This document shows, in pieces, positions 18,948-31,222 of a stretch of 48,754 nucleotides of DNA; within the stretch, counting starts at the first letter, position 1, and each line of letters starts with the position of its first letter. The DNA is from Candidatus Limnocylindrales bacterium. GTDB taxonomy: Bacteria; Desulfobacterota; Binatia; UBA1149; CAITLU01. The notes beneath the pieces were generated by a model, which saw only the letters and a list, made by a program, of their open reading frames with translations, did not search any database and had not been told where the DNA came from. The stretch covers positions 1-48,754 of the forward strand of contig DATNBU010000022.1 in NCBI GenBank assembly GCA_035571835.1, in the 5' to 3' direction. The position numbers and the translations under genes were made by a program.

Positions 18948-19465
18948 GCCCGTTCCTCTTCTATCCGATGGCGACCGCCTCGGTCATTTTCGCACTTGCC
19001 GTCGTGCTCGCGAAAAGCCCCGTGCGCAGCGCGCTCGCGCTGGTGGCGGTGATGTCGCTGCTGGCGGTCTTCTTCGCGTTCCTGCAGGCCCATCTGCTGG
19101 CCGCGCTGCAGATCATCGTCTACGCCGGCGCCGTGATGGTGCTGTTCCTATTCGTGATCACGCTGCTCAACCTCGAGTCCGACCACGGCATCGGCGAGAA
19201 GCCGAAGGTCACGGCGGCGGGCTTCGCCGCCGGCGCGATCATTGCCGGCGGGCTCGCACTCGCGATGGCGCGCGTCGTCCAGCCGGCCGGAGCGCTGCTG
19301 CCGGCCGAATTCGGCACCACCGTCGTGCTCGCGCGGCAGATGTTCGGGCGCTACCTCGTTGCGTTCGAGCTCACGTCGCTGCTGCTGCTGGTTGCCGTCG
19401 TCGGATCGGTCGTGCTCGCCAAGCGCAGCGCGGCCGAGAATGCCGAGGAGGTCACGGGACATTGA
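18944..19465 (+). CDS. nuoJ: NADH-quinone oxidoreductase subunit J
   Basis: A 173-residue membrane subunit with about five TM helices. TM3 reads [18 protein letters not shown] and keeps the Tyr and Gly around the pi-bulge that couples quinone chemistry to pumping. Overlaps nuoH (ATGA) and nuoK (TTGA). Useful as an internal comparison for the degenerate NuoJ-NuoK fusion at 35871. Confidence 0.95.
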   Translation: MSPFLFYPMATASVIFALAVVLAKSPVRSALALVAVMSLLAVFFAFLQAHLLAALQIIVYAGAVMVLFLFVITLLNLESDHGIGEKPKVTAAGFAAGAIIAGGLALAMARVVQPAGALLPAEFGTTVVLARQMFGRYLVAFELTSLLLLVAVVGSVVLAKRSAAENAEEVTGH

Positions 19466-19779
19466 GCGCCGCCGGTACCATCGGACTCACGCACTGGCTG
19501 GTGCTGTCGGCAATCCTGATGGCGATCGGCGCCATCGGCGTCGTCGTGCGCAGGAACGTGCTGATCATCTTCATGTCGGTCGAGCTGATGCTGAACGCGG
19601 CCAACCTCGCGTTCGTGGCCGCGGCCCACAACACCGGGGCGATGAACGGACAGTCGATCGTCTTCTTCGTGATGACGGTCGCAGCCGCGGAAGCGGCCGT
19701 CGGCCTCGCCGTGATCCTCGCGCTGTTCCGCAATCGCCAGACCATCGCCGCCGACGAAATCGCCCTGCTCAAGTGGTGA
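19462..19779 (+). CDS. nuoK: NADH-quinone oxidoreductase subunit K
   Basis: A 105-residue three-helix membrane subunit. Both proton-path glutamates are present: Glu41 in [12 protein letters not shown] and Glu77 in [12 protein letters not shown]. Starts with TTG at 19462 overlapping the nuoJ stop; no better start exists and the N-terminus matches the family. Followed after 18 bp by nuoL. Confidence 0.95.
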   Translation: MSAAGTIGLTHWLVLSAILMAIGAIGVVVRRNVLIIFMSVELMLNAANLAFVAAAHNTGAMNGQSIVFFVMTVAAAEAAVGLAVILALFRNRQTIAADEIALLKW

Positions 19780-19797
19780 GCTGACAGGTATTCCGGA

Positions 19798-21740
<1,943 letters not shown>

Positions 21741-21744
<4 letters not shown>

Positions 21745-23348
21745 CCAGGCATCTGCTGACGCTTCTGGTGTTCACCCCGGCCATTGGCGCGCTTCTGGTC
21801 GCGCTGGTACCGAACCGCTCGCGCGCGCTGATGAGCTGGCTGGCCGTCGCCGTCTCGCTCGTCCCCGCGTTCTTCGCGTTCGAGCTGTGGAACCTGTTCG
21901 ACCGCAAGTACGGCGATTTCCAGTTCGTCGAGCATTTCGGCTGGCTGCCGGGGATCGGAGCGTCCTACTTCGTCGGCATCGACGGCATCTCGCTGCTGCT
22001 GGTTGCACTGACCGTGTTCCTGACGCCGCTCGTGCTGGTTTCGGCGATGGACACCGTCCACACCAAGGTCAAAGGCTACCTGGTCGCGATGCTGCTGCTC
22101 GAGACCACGATGCTCGGCACGCTCGTCGCGCTCGACCTGCTGCTGTTCTACGTGTTCTGGGAGCTGATGCTGGTGCCGATGTTCCTGATCATCGGCGTCT
22201 GGGGCGGCGAGCGGCGCATGTACGCGTCGATCAAGTTCCTGCTGTTCACGATGGTCGGGTCGCTGCCGATGCTGGCCGCGATCCTTTACCTCGTCTTCGC
22301 GCATACGCAGGCGGCCGGGGTGCCGAGCTTCGCGCTCACCGACCTTTACGGCACGGCGATGCCGACGTCGGCGGCTACGCTGTGCTTCCTTGCGTTCTTC
22401 CTCGCGTTCGCGGTCAAGGTGCCGATGTTTCCGCTGCACACGTGGCTCCCCGACGCGCACGTGGAGGCTCCGACCGGCGGCTCGGTGATCCTCGCCGGCG
22501 TGCTGCTCAAGATGGGCACGTACGGGTTCCTGCGCTTCGTGATCCCGCTGTTCCCGAACGTGATGGCAGCTTCGGCGACCTGGATCGCGGTGCTGGCCGT
22601 CATCGGCATCGTCTACGGCGCGCTGGTCGCGATGGTCCAGCCCGACATGAAGAAGCTCGTGGCGTACTCTTCGGTGAGTCACCTCGGCTTCGTGATGCTC
22701 GGGATCGCGTCGCTGAACACGCCCGGCGTCGAAGGCGCGGTCTACCAGATGCTGAACCACGGCGTCTCGACCGGAGCACTCTTCCTTCTCGTCGGCGTCG
22801 TCTACGAAAGGCGACACACGCGCCTGATCTCCGAGTACGGCGGCCTGTGGAAGCCGCTCCCGGTCTACGCCGTCTGCTTTCTGCTGATCATGCTGTCGTC
22901 GATCGGGCTTCCGGGCATGAACGGATTCGTCGGCGAGTTCCTGATCCTGCTCGGCGGGTTCCGCTTCGACCACGTGCTCGGCGCGATCGCCGCCAGCGGC
23001 GTCGTGCTCGGCGCAGCCTACATGCTGTGGATGTACCAGCGCGTGATGTTCGGCGAGGTCACCAACGAGAAGAACCTGGCGATGAAGGACATGAGTGGGC
23101 GTGAGCTCGCCGTGATCGTCCCGCTGATCGTGCTCGCGTTCGTGATGGGCGTTTACCCGAAGCCGTTCTTCGACACGATGCATGCGTCGGTGGCGACGGC
23201 GATCCACCGCATTCCGCCGGCGGCGATGGCCGCGGCCGGACACGTCGGCGATGCACGTCCTGCAAAAGTGCGCCTGCCGGGCACGCCCACATCCGTGACG
23301 TACGAAGCGCCGTCGGGCGCCGGGCACGCCGCCGGAGCAACGGAGTAA
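21741..23348 (+). CDS. nuoM: NADH-quinone oxidoreductase subunit M
   Basis: A 535-residue antiporter-like subunit. TM5 Glu is in FYVFWELMLVPMF, TM7 Lys in FAVKVPMFPLHTWLPDAHVE, and TM8 Lys in GVLLKMGTYGFLRF. The C-terminus carries a soluble Ala/Pro/Gly-rich tail of about 50 residues beyond the last helix. Starts with GTG at 21741 inside the nuoL stop region. Confidence 0.97.
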
Positions 23349-23349
23349 C

Positions 23350-24810
23350 ATGCCGCAGCCGATGTCATTCCAGTCGCTTCTGCCCGTGCTTCCGCTGCTT
23401 GCGGGAAGCGCGTGGGCCATGCTCGTGCTCGTCGTCGAGATGTTTTCGACGTCCCGGCGGTTCACCGGCGTCGCGTGGCTGTCGATCCTCGGCCTGGTCG
23501 GAATCGCCGCGCTGGCGCTGCAGCCGTATCCGCCGGGCGTCTATGTAAACGCGCTTGCCTACGACAGTTATACGACGTTCTTCACCGTGCTGACGTGCGC
23601 GTTCGGAATCGGGGCGATGGTGCTGTCGATCGACTATCTTCCAGCGGCCGGCATCAACAAGGGCGAATATTATCCGCTGATGCTGTTCGCCGTGCTCGGC
23701 GTCGTGATCATGGCTGCGGCCACCGACCTGATCGTGATGTTCGTCGGGCTCGAGACGATGTCGATGGCGGTCTACGTGCTGGCCGGCATCCTGCGCAACG
23801 ACGTGCGCTCGAACGAGGCCTCGCTCAAGTACTTCCTGCTCGGGGCTTTCGCGTCGGCGATTCTTCTCTACGGAATCGCGACGCTGTTCGCGATGACCGG
23901 CTCGACGACGCTGGCGGACATCTCGGCGTCTCTCGCCCGTCCCGGCATCTCGCCGAACGACCACCTCGTGATGGTTCTCGGCGCCGGCTTCGTGCTGGTC
24001 GGGCTCGGCTTCAAGATCGCCGCCGTGCCGTTCCACCTGTGGACGCCGGACGTCTACGAGGGCGCGCCCACGTCGGTTACCGCGTTCATGGCCACTGCGG
24101 TCAAGGCGGGCGGTTTCGCGGCGCTGCTCCGCACGGCGATGGTCGGCCTCGCGCCGCTGCATCCGGATCTCGAAGGCGTGCTGTGGGCGCTGTCGGCGAT
24201 CACGATGACGGCCGGCAACCTGATCGCGCTTCGCCAGCAGAGCCTCAAGCGCATGCTCGCGTACTCGTCGATCGCGCACACCGGATACCTGCTGATGGGC
24301 GTCGTCGCCGGCACGTCCGCGGGTGCGGAAGCTGTCCTCTTCTACCTGGTCGCGTACGGCGCGATGAACATGATCGCGTTCGGCGTGATGATCGCGCTCG
24401 CCAATGGGCCCCGGTCGGCCGAGAAGATATCCGACTACGCCGGGCTCTCGAAGGCGCATCCGATGCTCGCCGCGGCGATGACGATCTCGATGCTGTCGCT
24501 GACCGGCATGCCGCCGCTGTTCGGCTTCGTCGGAAAGCTCTACCTGTTCCAGACCGCGCTTGCGCACGGCCTCGTCGTGCTGGTCGTCGTGGCATGCTTC
24601 AACAGCGTGCTGTCGGCGGCGTACTACCTCGGCGTGGTGCGCACGATGTATTTCGAAGCGCCGGCCGAAGGCAACGTGCTTGCCAGGCCGTCGGTGCTGG
24701 CGTGCGCCGTGGTTTCGGTCGCGACCGTCGTCACGGTCGTCGCCGGCGTCGTGCCGGCGGGAATCCTCGGAGCGGTGGCGCGCGTGTTCAAGAACGTGCT
24801 GGCAGGGTAG
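23350..24810 (+). CDS. nuoN: NADH-quinone oxidoreductase subunit N
   Basis: A 486-residue antiporter-like subunit and last gene of the nuo operon. Key charged residues are intact: Glu135 (FVGLETMSM), Lys222 (GLGFKIAAVPFHLWTPD), Lys252 (TAVKAGGFAALL) and Lys396 (GFVGKLYLF). One base separates it from nuoM. It serves as the reference for the diverged NuoN-like protein at 36602. Confidence 0.97.
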   Translation: MPQPMSFQSLLPVLPLLAGSAWAMLVLVVEMFSTSRRFTGVAWLSILGLVGIAALALQPYPPGVYVNALAYDSYTTFFTVLTCAFGIGAMVLSIDYLPAAGINKGEYYPLMLFAVLGVVIMAAATDLIVMFVGLETMSMAVYVLAGILRNDVRSNEASLKYFLLGAFASAILLYGIATLFAMTGSTTLADISASLARPGISPNDHLVMVLGAGFVLVGLGFKIAAVPFHLWTPDVYEGAPTSVTAFMATAVKAGGFAALLRTAMVGLAPLHPDLEGVLWALSAITMTAGNLIALRQQSLKRMLAYSSIAHTGYLLMGVVAGTSAGAEAVLFYLVAYGAMNMIAFGVMIALANGPRSAEKISDYAGLSKAHPMLAAAMTISMLSLTGMPPLFGFVGKLYLFQTALAHGLVVLVVVACFNSVLSAAYYLGVVRTMYFEAPAEGNVLARPSVLACAVVSVATVVTVVAGVVPAGILGAVARVFKNVLAG

Positions 24811-24869
24811 GCCCTGCCGCGCCGACGACGGCGATGGCATTAGATCCTGCCGAGCCATAGCAGTCGCAC

Positions 24870-27263
24870 GTGACCTCCCGTCGTGACCTTGCCCCGGCCG
24901 CCGGCGTCTTCCTGGTCGCGCTCGCGTATCTTCTCGTTCTGCGTCCCTACGGATTCCAGCTCGAGGACGAAGGCACGCACCTGTTCTGGTTCGACCGCGT
25001 CATGCGCGGCCAGCAGCCGTACGTCGACTTCCACACCGGCTACACGCCCGGCTTCTTCGCGTTCGGCAAGGCGGTGTTCTCGCTGTTCGGCGAGTCGGCG
25101 ACGGCACTTCGCGCGGTGCTGGCGGTCGTCAACGCTTTGACAGCGGCCGGCATGGCCGAGCTTACGCGCCGTATCACCGGATCGTGGATCGCGTGGGTAC
25201 CGCCGCTGCTGTGGCTCGCGTTCGTGCCGGTCTTCACCGGGGAGTTCGCGGCGTTCAACGTCCCCTATCCGACGTGGGCGGTCACGTTCGCATGGGCTCT
25301 GCTCGCATTTGCCATGCTCGCGTGGATCGAGTCTCGCCAGGCCGCGCTGCTCGTCGGCGCCGGCGCAGCCGCGGCGCTCGCGATGTGGTTCCGCCCGAAC
25401 TCGGGCGCGTTCGCGCTCGCCGCCGCGACGTGGCTCGTCGTTGCAGCAAGCTCGCGACGTTCGTTGCTCGACCGGATTGCCGCGCCGCTGGCAGCGGTGT
25501 TCATGGCGGCCGGCGTCTGGTACACGTTCGAATTTCGCGTGGCGGGGATGGACGCGCTCGTCCACCTGGTGCCGATGTTTGCCATCGCTGCGCTGCTCGC
25601 GGGTCCGGTGGCGCGGCGACTTCCACGCCGGGATACAGCCGGCACAGCGGCATCGCTGGCCTGCCTCGGTGCGGCGTTCGCGATCCCGACTCTGGCGTGG
25701 GCGCTCCCATTGTGGCTGTCGCTCGGCCGCGACCGTTTCCTGTACGAAGTCTTTCTCGTCGGCGCGGACTACCAGACGCTGTACTACAAACCGCATCCGC
25801 CGGCCGAGCCGTACGCTCTGCTGATCGTGGCGACGCTGATCGCAGTCGCGGTCGGCGGCCGTTTCGTCGCCGCGCGACGCGTACGGCCGCTGCCGATTCT
25901 GCTCACGGTTGCAGCCGTCGGCGCAATCACGAAGCTGGTCGTATTCCGCGAGGGTCTCGCTCCGGAAGGCCTCGTTCATTCGATCGTCGCGCAACTCGAG
26001 AACGCGTCGTTCTGGCTTGCCGCGGTCACCAGCTTCGGCGCCGCCGGCTGGCTGTGGCGGGTCGGCGCCGACGAGCTCGGGCGCTCGCCGCGCACGCGCG
26101 CGCTGCTGGTGCTGACGCCGATCGCGACGGCGATGTACATGCAGATGTTCCCGCGCAGCGATTTCATGCACCAGATCACGTCGGTGCCGCTGACGATGGT
26201 TGTCGCATGCGGCCTTCTCGACCGGACGGCGGCGTGGTGGAGCCGCGGCCACTGGCCGAACCGCTGGAACGCGGAATTCATCGTGCGGCTCAAGGTGCTC
26301 ACGGCTGCGGCCGCGACCGTCGCCATCGGTTTCGTCGACAATCTCGGCGGGCCGATCCAGTCGATGATGCGCGCCGCGCCGGTAACGCCGATGCCTGCGC
26401 GACTCGACGTTCGCGTCGAAGCCGCCGCCGGCGACGAAGTCGAGTCGATCGCATCGACCGTCGCGTTCCTTCGTGCCCGAACCGACGAAGGCGAGGCGCT
26501 GTGGTCGTTCCCGGCGACGAGCGGGCTCTTGTTCGCGGCCGGCCGGGCAAACGTCGCGCCTCACGATTACTGGTACCCCGGCCGCCCCGACCGGGCCGAG
26601 GAGGCGCGCGTGCTCGGGCTGCTCGCGATCGCGCGTCCGCGCTTCATCGTCACGCTGAACAAGGGATGGAATTTCCTCGACGAGTCGCCCGCGTATTTCT
26701 CGCAGCTTCGAGCCTTCGTGGTGCGCGAATATGGGCTGGCCGCGCGTTACGGGCGCTACGACATTCTCGGCAGGCGCGACGTGATCGGTGGCGATGCTTC
26801 GCTGCCTGACATTTCACCGATGCCCGCGGGAACCGCCTCGGGTCGCGACAGCGTCATCCAGCCGAACCTCGAACGGCGCCGCCAGGCCGCGTGGCGATGG
26901 ATGGAATCGATGACGCCGGAAGAAGCGCAGGCGGCTGCACTTCCTGAAGACCGGCATGGCGCGCTGCTTCTTCTTCGAGCACTGCGCGACGGCGGGGACA
27001 TGCGCGGCGCCGCGTGGGCGATCCTCGGATACGAATCGAAGGATCCGCGCATCCGGCGCGAAGCCGTCGACGCGATGCTGGCGCTTTCGCGCGCGAATCG
27101 CGCTGCGAGGACTCGTTTTGCTGACGATTTCAATGCAGCCGTCTACCGGCCGTTCGTCGCCCAACTTGCCGCTGCTGCGAACGAGCTGAGCAGGATCGAG
27201 CTTCTCCGGCCATTCGCGAGCGATGTGGCCGAGCTCGCCGCGGCCGGAGACTCCGCGAACTGA
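24870..27263 (+). CDS. GT-C-type membrane glycosyltransferase (GT39/ArnT-like)
   Basis: A 797-residue polytopic membrane protein. After the first helix (AAGVFLVALAYLLVLRPYG) comes the acidic motif LEDEGTHLFWFDRV in a periplasmic loop, as in lipid-linked sugar transferases of the GT-C class, followed by about ten further hydrophobic segments to about residue 490 and a soluble C-terminal region of about 300 residues. It probably transfers a sugar from a polyprenyl-phosphate donor on the periplasmic side; the acceptor is unknown. Starts with GTG at 24870, 59 bp after nuoN, with a weak Shine-Dalgarno sequence. It might be read through from the nuo operon but is not functionally related. Confidence 0.78.
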   Translation: MTSRRDLAPAAGVFLVALAYLLVLRPYGFQLEDEGTHLFWFDRVMRGQQPYVDFHTGYTPGFFAFGKAVFSLFGESATALRAVLAVVNALTAAGMAELTRRITGSWIAWVPPLLWLAFVPVFTGEFAAFNVPYPTWAVTFAWALLAFAMLAWIESRQAALLVGAGAAAALAMWFRPNSGAFALAAATWLVVAASSRRSLLDRIAAPLAAVFMAAGVWYTFEFRVAGMDALVHLVPMFAIAALLAGPVARRLPRRDTAGTAASLACLGAAFAIPTLAWALPLWLSLGRDRFLYEVFLVGADYQTLYYKPHPPAEPYALLIVATLIAVAVGGRFVAARRVRPLPILLTVAAVGAITKLVVFREGLAPEGLVHSIVAQLENASFWLAAVTSFGAAGWLWRVGADELGRSPRTRALLVLTPIATAMYMQMFPRSDFMHQITSVPLTMVVACGLLDRTAAWWSRGHWPNRWNAEFIVRLKVLTAAAATVAIGFVDNLGGPIQSMMRAAPVTPMPARLDVRVEAAAGDEVESIASTVAFLRARTDEGEALWSFPATSGLLFAAGRANVAPHDYWYPGRPDRAEEARVLGLLAIARPRFIVTLNKGWNFLDESPAYFSQLRAFVVREYGLAARYGRYDILGRRDVIGGDASLPDISPMPAGTASGRDSVIQPNLERRRQAAWRWMESMTPEEAQAAALPEDRHGALLLLRALRDGGDMRGAAWAILGYESKDPRIRREAVDAMLALSRANRAARTRFADDFNAAVYRPFVAQLAAAANELSRIELLRPFASDVAELAAAGDSAN

Positions 27264-27412
27264 CGTTTCCCGCTGCATCCGGGTTTGCCGGTCTGACAAC
27301 GGCCGGAATAGGACAACCGCGTCGAATGCGCGCGTCCGCGATGGACATCGTTCGCGGCAACCAGAAGTATCGCGCTCAATCGATCAGGACCCGCACCGGG
27401 TCCGGGGGAAGC

Positions 27413-29791
27413 ATGAAAACCAAGTCCATTCTGCACGTGTTTGCCGCGTTCATCACGCAGGCAACGCTGGTCGCTCTCGTGTTGTCCGCTGCGACTGCGC
27501 ACGCTGCCGATCCGAAGCTGGATCGCACGGTTCTCCCGATCGCCGAGCCGGACTACCCGCACAGCGACGTTTTCGATGCGCGAAATGCAAAAATGCCGCC
27601 TCGCTTTCAGGTCAAGGCGCCGGCGGGAGCTCCCAACGTCCTCATCGTGCTGATCGACGACATGGGCTTCGGCATGTCGGGCGCGTTCGGCGGCCCGCTC
27701 CACATGCCGACGGTCGAGCATCTGGCCGCCGAGGGTCTGCGGTACAACCAGTTTCACACGACGTCGCTGTGCTCGCCGACGCGCACCGCGCTGCTCAGCG
27801 GACGCAATCACCACATGAACAACATGGGCGTGATCACCGAATTCGCGAGTGGTTTCCCCGGCTACACGGGACAGCGGCCGAACGACGTCGCGCCGCTTGC
27901 CGAGATGCTGCGCCTGAATGGCTACAGCACCGGTTTCTTCGGCAAGAATCATGAGACCGCGGCGTGGGAAGTCAGCCCGTCGGGTCCGACCGACCGCTGG
28001 CCGACGCGTTCCGGCTTCGACAAGTTCTACGGCTTCATTGGCGGCGAAACCAACCAGTGGGCGCCGATGCTCTACGACGGCCTGACGCAGATCGAGACGC
28101 CGCATACCGCGAACTACAACTTCATGACCGACATGACCGACAAGGCGATCGCCTGGATGCAGTTCCAGAAGGCGCTGACGCCGGACAAGCCGTTCTTCCT
28201 GTATTTCGCGCCGGGAGCGACGCACGCCCCGCACCACGTGCCGAAGTCGTGGATCGAAAAATACAAGGGCAAGTTCGACGGCGGCTGGGACAAGATGCGC
28301 GAAGAGACGCTTGCCCGTCAGATCCGTCTCGGCATCGTCCCGGCGGATACCAGGCTCGCGCCCAAGCCGCCCGGCATCAAGGACTGGGACACGCTGAATG
28401 CCGACGAAAAGAAGCTGTTTACGCGCCAGATGGAAACGTTCGCCGGCTTTGCCGAGTACGCGGATACCGAAGCCGGCCGTCTCGTCGATGCGATCAAGGA
28501 GACCGGTGAGTATGACAACACGCTGATCGTCTACATCGTCGGCGACAACGGGACGAGCGCCGAAGGCGGCATGGACGGCGTGTTCAACGAGTACACGTAT
28601 TTCAACGGCGTTGCCGAGACCGTCGCCGATCAGCTCAAGTATTATGACCAGTGGGGAGGCCCGATGACGTATCCCCACATGGCGGCGGGCTGGGCGATCG
28701 CCGGCGATACGCCGTTTACGTGGGCGAAGCAGGTCGCATCGGACTTCGGCGGAACGCGCAACGGCATGGTCATGAGCTGGCCGAGCCGCATCAAGGCCAA
28801 AGGCGAGATCCGCAGCCAGTTCCACCACGTGATCGACATCGCGCCGACGATCCTCGAAGCCGCCTCTCTTCCCGAGCCGAAATCGGTCAACGGCACCAGG
28901 CAGTCGCCGATCGAAGGCGTCAGCATGGTCTACTCGTTCGACGACGCCGGCGCGGCGTCAAAGCGGCATACGCAATATTTCGAAATGTTCGGAAATCGCG
29001 CGATCTACTCCGACGGCTGGTTTGCACGCGTGATCCACCGCGCGCCATGGGAGATGAAACCGCGGGCCACTCTCGAGAACGACACATGGGCCCTGTACGA
29101 CACCCGCAGCGATTTCAGCCTGTCGCATGACGTGGCGGCGGAGAATCCCGGCAAGGCGAAGGAGCTCGAGAAGCTGTTTCTCAAGGAGGCCGAGAAATAC
29201 CGCGTGCTGCCGCTCGACGACCGCACCATGGAGCGCGGTGTGGCGAAGCTCGCCGGACGCCCGGACCTCATGGACGGCCGCACTACCCTGACGCTTCATG
29301 CCGGCATGAAGGGAATGTCCGAGAACGTCTTCATCAACGTCAAGGACACCTCGCATACGATCACCGCCGAGGTGGAGGTGCCGCGCGGCAAGGCGAACGG
29401 CGTCATTATCGCCCAAGGCGGACGTTTTGGCGGCTGGAGCCTTTACCTCGACAATGGCAAGCCGACCTACACGTACAACTATCTCGGCCTGGAGCGTTCC
29501 ACCGTGCAGGCGCCCGCGGTCCTCGGTGCAGGTAAGTCCACGGTGCGCTTCGACTTCGCGTACGACGGCGGCGGACTCGGCAAGGGCGGCATGGCTTCGC
29601 TTTCGGTCAACGGCAAGCCGGTCGGCCAGAAGCGACTCGAACGCACGCAGGCGGTGATTTTTTCCGCCGATGAGACCGCCGACGTCGGCGTGGATGATGC
29701 GACACCGGTCGTCGAAACCTACGCGAAGGACAGCGCGTTTACCGGCAGGATCGACAAGGTCACGGTCGAGGTGAAACCGGCGGCGCACTGA
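27413..29791 (+). CDS. Secreted arylsulfatase
   Basis: A 792-residue type I sulfatase with a signal peptide (MKTKSILHVF...SAATAHAAD). The formylglycine signature CSPTR (Cys120-Arg124) is in TTSLCSPTRTALLSGRN; the metal-binding DD pair is at residues 82-83 (LIDDMGFG). It hydrolyses sulfate esters, probably in the periplasm, and needs a formylglycine-generating enzyme that is not in this window. The C-terminal third has extra beta-rich segments as in other long (about 780-residue) bacterial arylsulfatases. The ATG at 27413 follows GGGGGAAG; an upstream in-frame ATG at 27326 would bury the signal peptide. A 7-bp hairpin GGACCCG/CGGGTCC (27387-27403) abuts the ribosome binding site. Confidence 0.93.
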   Translation: MKTKSILHVFAAFITQATLVALVLSAATAHAADPKLDRTVLPIAEPDYPHSDVFDARNAKMPPRFQVKAPAGAPNVLIVLIDDMGFGMSGAFGGPLHMPTVEHLAAEGLRYNQFHTTSLCSPTRTALLSGRNHHMNNMGVITEFASGFPGYTGQRPNDVAPLAEMLRLNGYSTGFFGKNHETAAWEVSPSGPTDRWPTRSGFDKFYGFIGGETNQWAPMLYDGLTQIETPHTANYNFMTDMTDKAIAWMQFQKALTPDKPFFLYFAPGATHAPHHVPKSWIEKYKGKFDGGWDKMREETLARQIRLGIVPADTRLAPKPPGIKDWDTLNADEKKLFTRQMETFAGFAEYADTEAGRLVDAIKETGEYDNTLIVYIVGDNGTSAEGGMDGVFNEYTYFNGVAETVADQLKYYDQWGGPMTYPHMAAGWAIAGDTPFTWAKQVASDFGGTRNGMVMSWPSRIKAKGEIRSQFHHVIDIAPTILEAASLPEPKSVNGTRQSPIEGVSMVYSFDDAGAASKRHTQYFEMFGNRAIYSDGWFARVIHRAPWEMKPRATLENDTWALYDTRSDFSLSHDVAAENPGKAKELEKLFLKEAEKYRVLPLDDRTMERGVAKLAGRPDLMDGRTTLTLHAGMKGMSENVFINVKDTSHTITAEVEVPRGKANGVIIAQGGRFGGWSLYLDNGKPTYTYNYLGLERSTVQAPAVLGAGKSTVRFDFAYDGGGLGKGGMASLSVNGKPVGQKRLERTQAVIFSADETADVGVDDATPVVETYAKDSAFTGRIDKVTVEVKPAAH

Positions 29792-29844
29792 GCGGTCCGC
29801 CGGCTGTTCGCGTCGCGCACGGAAACAGACGCGCCCGGACCGAG

Positions 29845-30633
29845 CTACGCGTTGCGGATCAGCACGCCGCCGTCGACGACGAGCACGGAGCCTGTCACGA
29901 ACGTCATCGCCGGCAGGCAGAAGTTGAGCGTTGCGTGCGCAACCTCTTCCGGCTCGCCGTAACGTCCGAGCGCCGTGCGCCTTTTCGCAAAGATCATCTT
30001 GGCTTCGTCCGGGATTGCATCGGTCATGCCGGTGCGGATCGGGCCGGGCGCGATGCAGTTGACGGTGATCGCCTCGCTTCCGAGCTCGACCGCAAGCGAT
30101 CGCGTCAGGCCGATCACGCCGTGCTTGGCGGCGGTGTACGCGGCTCCATATTTGGTCGCGCCGAAGCCTTCGGTCGACGCGATGTTGACGATGCGCGGGG
30201 TCGCCGACTTGCGCAGGAACGGAAGCGCCGCGCGCACGACGCGGGTCTGGCCGGTCAGCAACACGTCGAGCGACTTCGCCCAGTTCTCTTCGAAATCGGT
30301 CGCATCGATCGGCGTCATCCAGACGGCGCCGGCATTGTTGACGACGATGTCGAGGCCGCCGAAATGTGCCGCGCCCTCGCCGACGACCTTCGCGACGGCC
30401 GCGCTGTCGGTGACGTCCATCTCCCAGCCCCTCGCCGAACCGCCCGCAGACGAGATCTCGCGGACAACGGCTGCTACGCGGTCGCTGCCGACATCGGTCA
30501 CGATCACATGCGCGCCTTCGTCGGCAAACAGGTGCGCGGTGGCCCGCCCCATGCCGGATGCAGCGCCGGTAACCAGCGCAATTTTTCCCGCGACCGAGCG
30601 GCTGAGCTTCGAAAGACGAGCCTTCTGTTCCAT
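29845..30633 (-). CDS. Short-chain dehydrogenase/reductase
   Basis: A 262-residue classical SDR. The cofactor motif is TGAASGMG (22-29), NNAG is at 99-102, and the catalytic Ser153, Tyr166 and Lys170 (YTAAK) are present, with CIAPGPIRTG after them. It should be an NAD(P)-dependent alcohol/ketone oxidoreductase; the substrate is unknown. The ATG at 30633 follows AGAGGA; an upstream start at 30747 is less likely. Divergent from the RidA-like gene; converges with the arylsulfatase gene, with a 7-bp inverted repeat CGGTCCG/CGGACCG in the 53-bp gap. Confidence 0.92.
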   Translation of the reverse strand: MEQKARLSKLSRSVAGKIALVTGAASGMGRATAHLFADEGAHVIVTDVGSDRVAAVVREISSAGGSARGWEMDVTDSAAVAKVVGEGAAHFGGLDIVVNNAGAVWMTPIDATDFEENWAKSLDVLLTGQTRVVRAALPFLRKSATPRIVNIASTEGFGATKYGAAYTAAKHGVIGLTRSLAVELGSEAITVNCIAPGPIRTGMTDAIPDEAKMIFAKRRTALGRYGEPEEVAHATLNFCLPAMTFVTGSVLVVDGGVLIRNA

Positions 30634-30778
30634 GACGTCCTCTGCGACGGATGCGCGCGCCGGGACGGCGCTGCGCAGGTCGGCTGGCGGTGCATAGCGG
30701 TGGGCGGACGGGCGGCCAAGCGGACGTCGCGCCCGAACCGGTCGCACCGGATTCGGAACCCGCTAGTCTGCCGCGGCC

Positions 30779-31171
30779 ATGACCGAACGCCGCAGCGTCT
30801 ATTCCGGAACCCGGTGGGAGCCGCTGGTTGCATACTGCCGCGCAAAGCGCGTCGGAAGCTTCATCGCGGTCTCCGGTACCGTCGCCGCCGACGAGCACGG
30901 CAACGCAGTCGCGCCGGGCGACGTCCATGCCCAGACGCTCTACGCCCTGGCGAAGATCGAACGGGCGCTCGCTGAGCTCGGCGCCGGCATGAGCGACGTC
31001 GTCCGCACCCGATGCTTCCTTACCGACCTGTCGCGCTTCGACGAGTTCGCACGCGCCCACCGCGAAGTGTTCTCCGGCATCGATCCCGCAGCGACGGCCG
31101 TGGAAGTGTCGCGCCTCGTCGCTCCGGAGTATGTGGTCGAGATCGAAGTCGATGCGATCGTCACCGACTGA
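30779..31171 (+). CDS. RidA/YjgF family protein lacking the catalytic arginine
   Basis: A 130-residue Rid-family protein (YCRAKRVGSFIAVSGTVA, VVRTRCFLTDLSRFDEF, VEVSRLVAPEYVVEIEVDAI). In canonical RidA the PAR segment before VEV supplies the arginine that binds the 2-imino acid; here the segment reads DPAATAVEV with Ala105. It is therefore more likely one of the noncatalytic or differently acting Rid subfamilies than a 2-iminopropanoate deaminase. Divergent from the SDR gene and 51 bp upstream of the DsbA-like gene on the same strand. Confidence 0.85.
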   Translation: MTERRSVYSGTRWEPLVAYCRAKRVGSFIAVSGTVAADEHGNAVAPGDVHAQTLYALAKIERALAELGAGMSDVVRTRCFLTDLSRFDEFARAHREVFSGIDPAATAVEVSRLVAPEYVVEIEVDAIVTD

Positions 31172-31222
31172 CCGCGCAGCCGGGTCGACGTGGAAGGCAC
31201 GGCGCTGTAAACCGGAGCGAGC

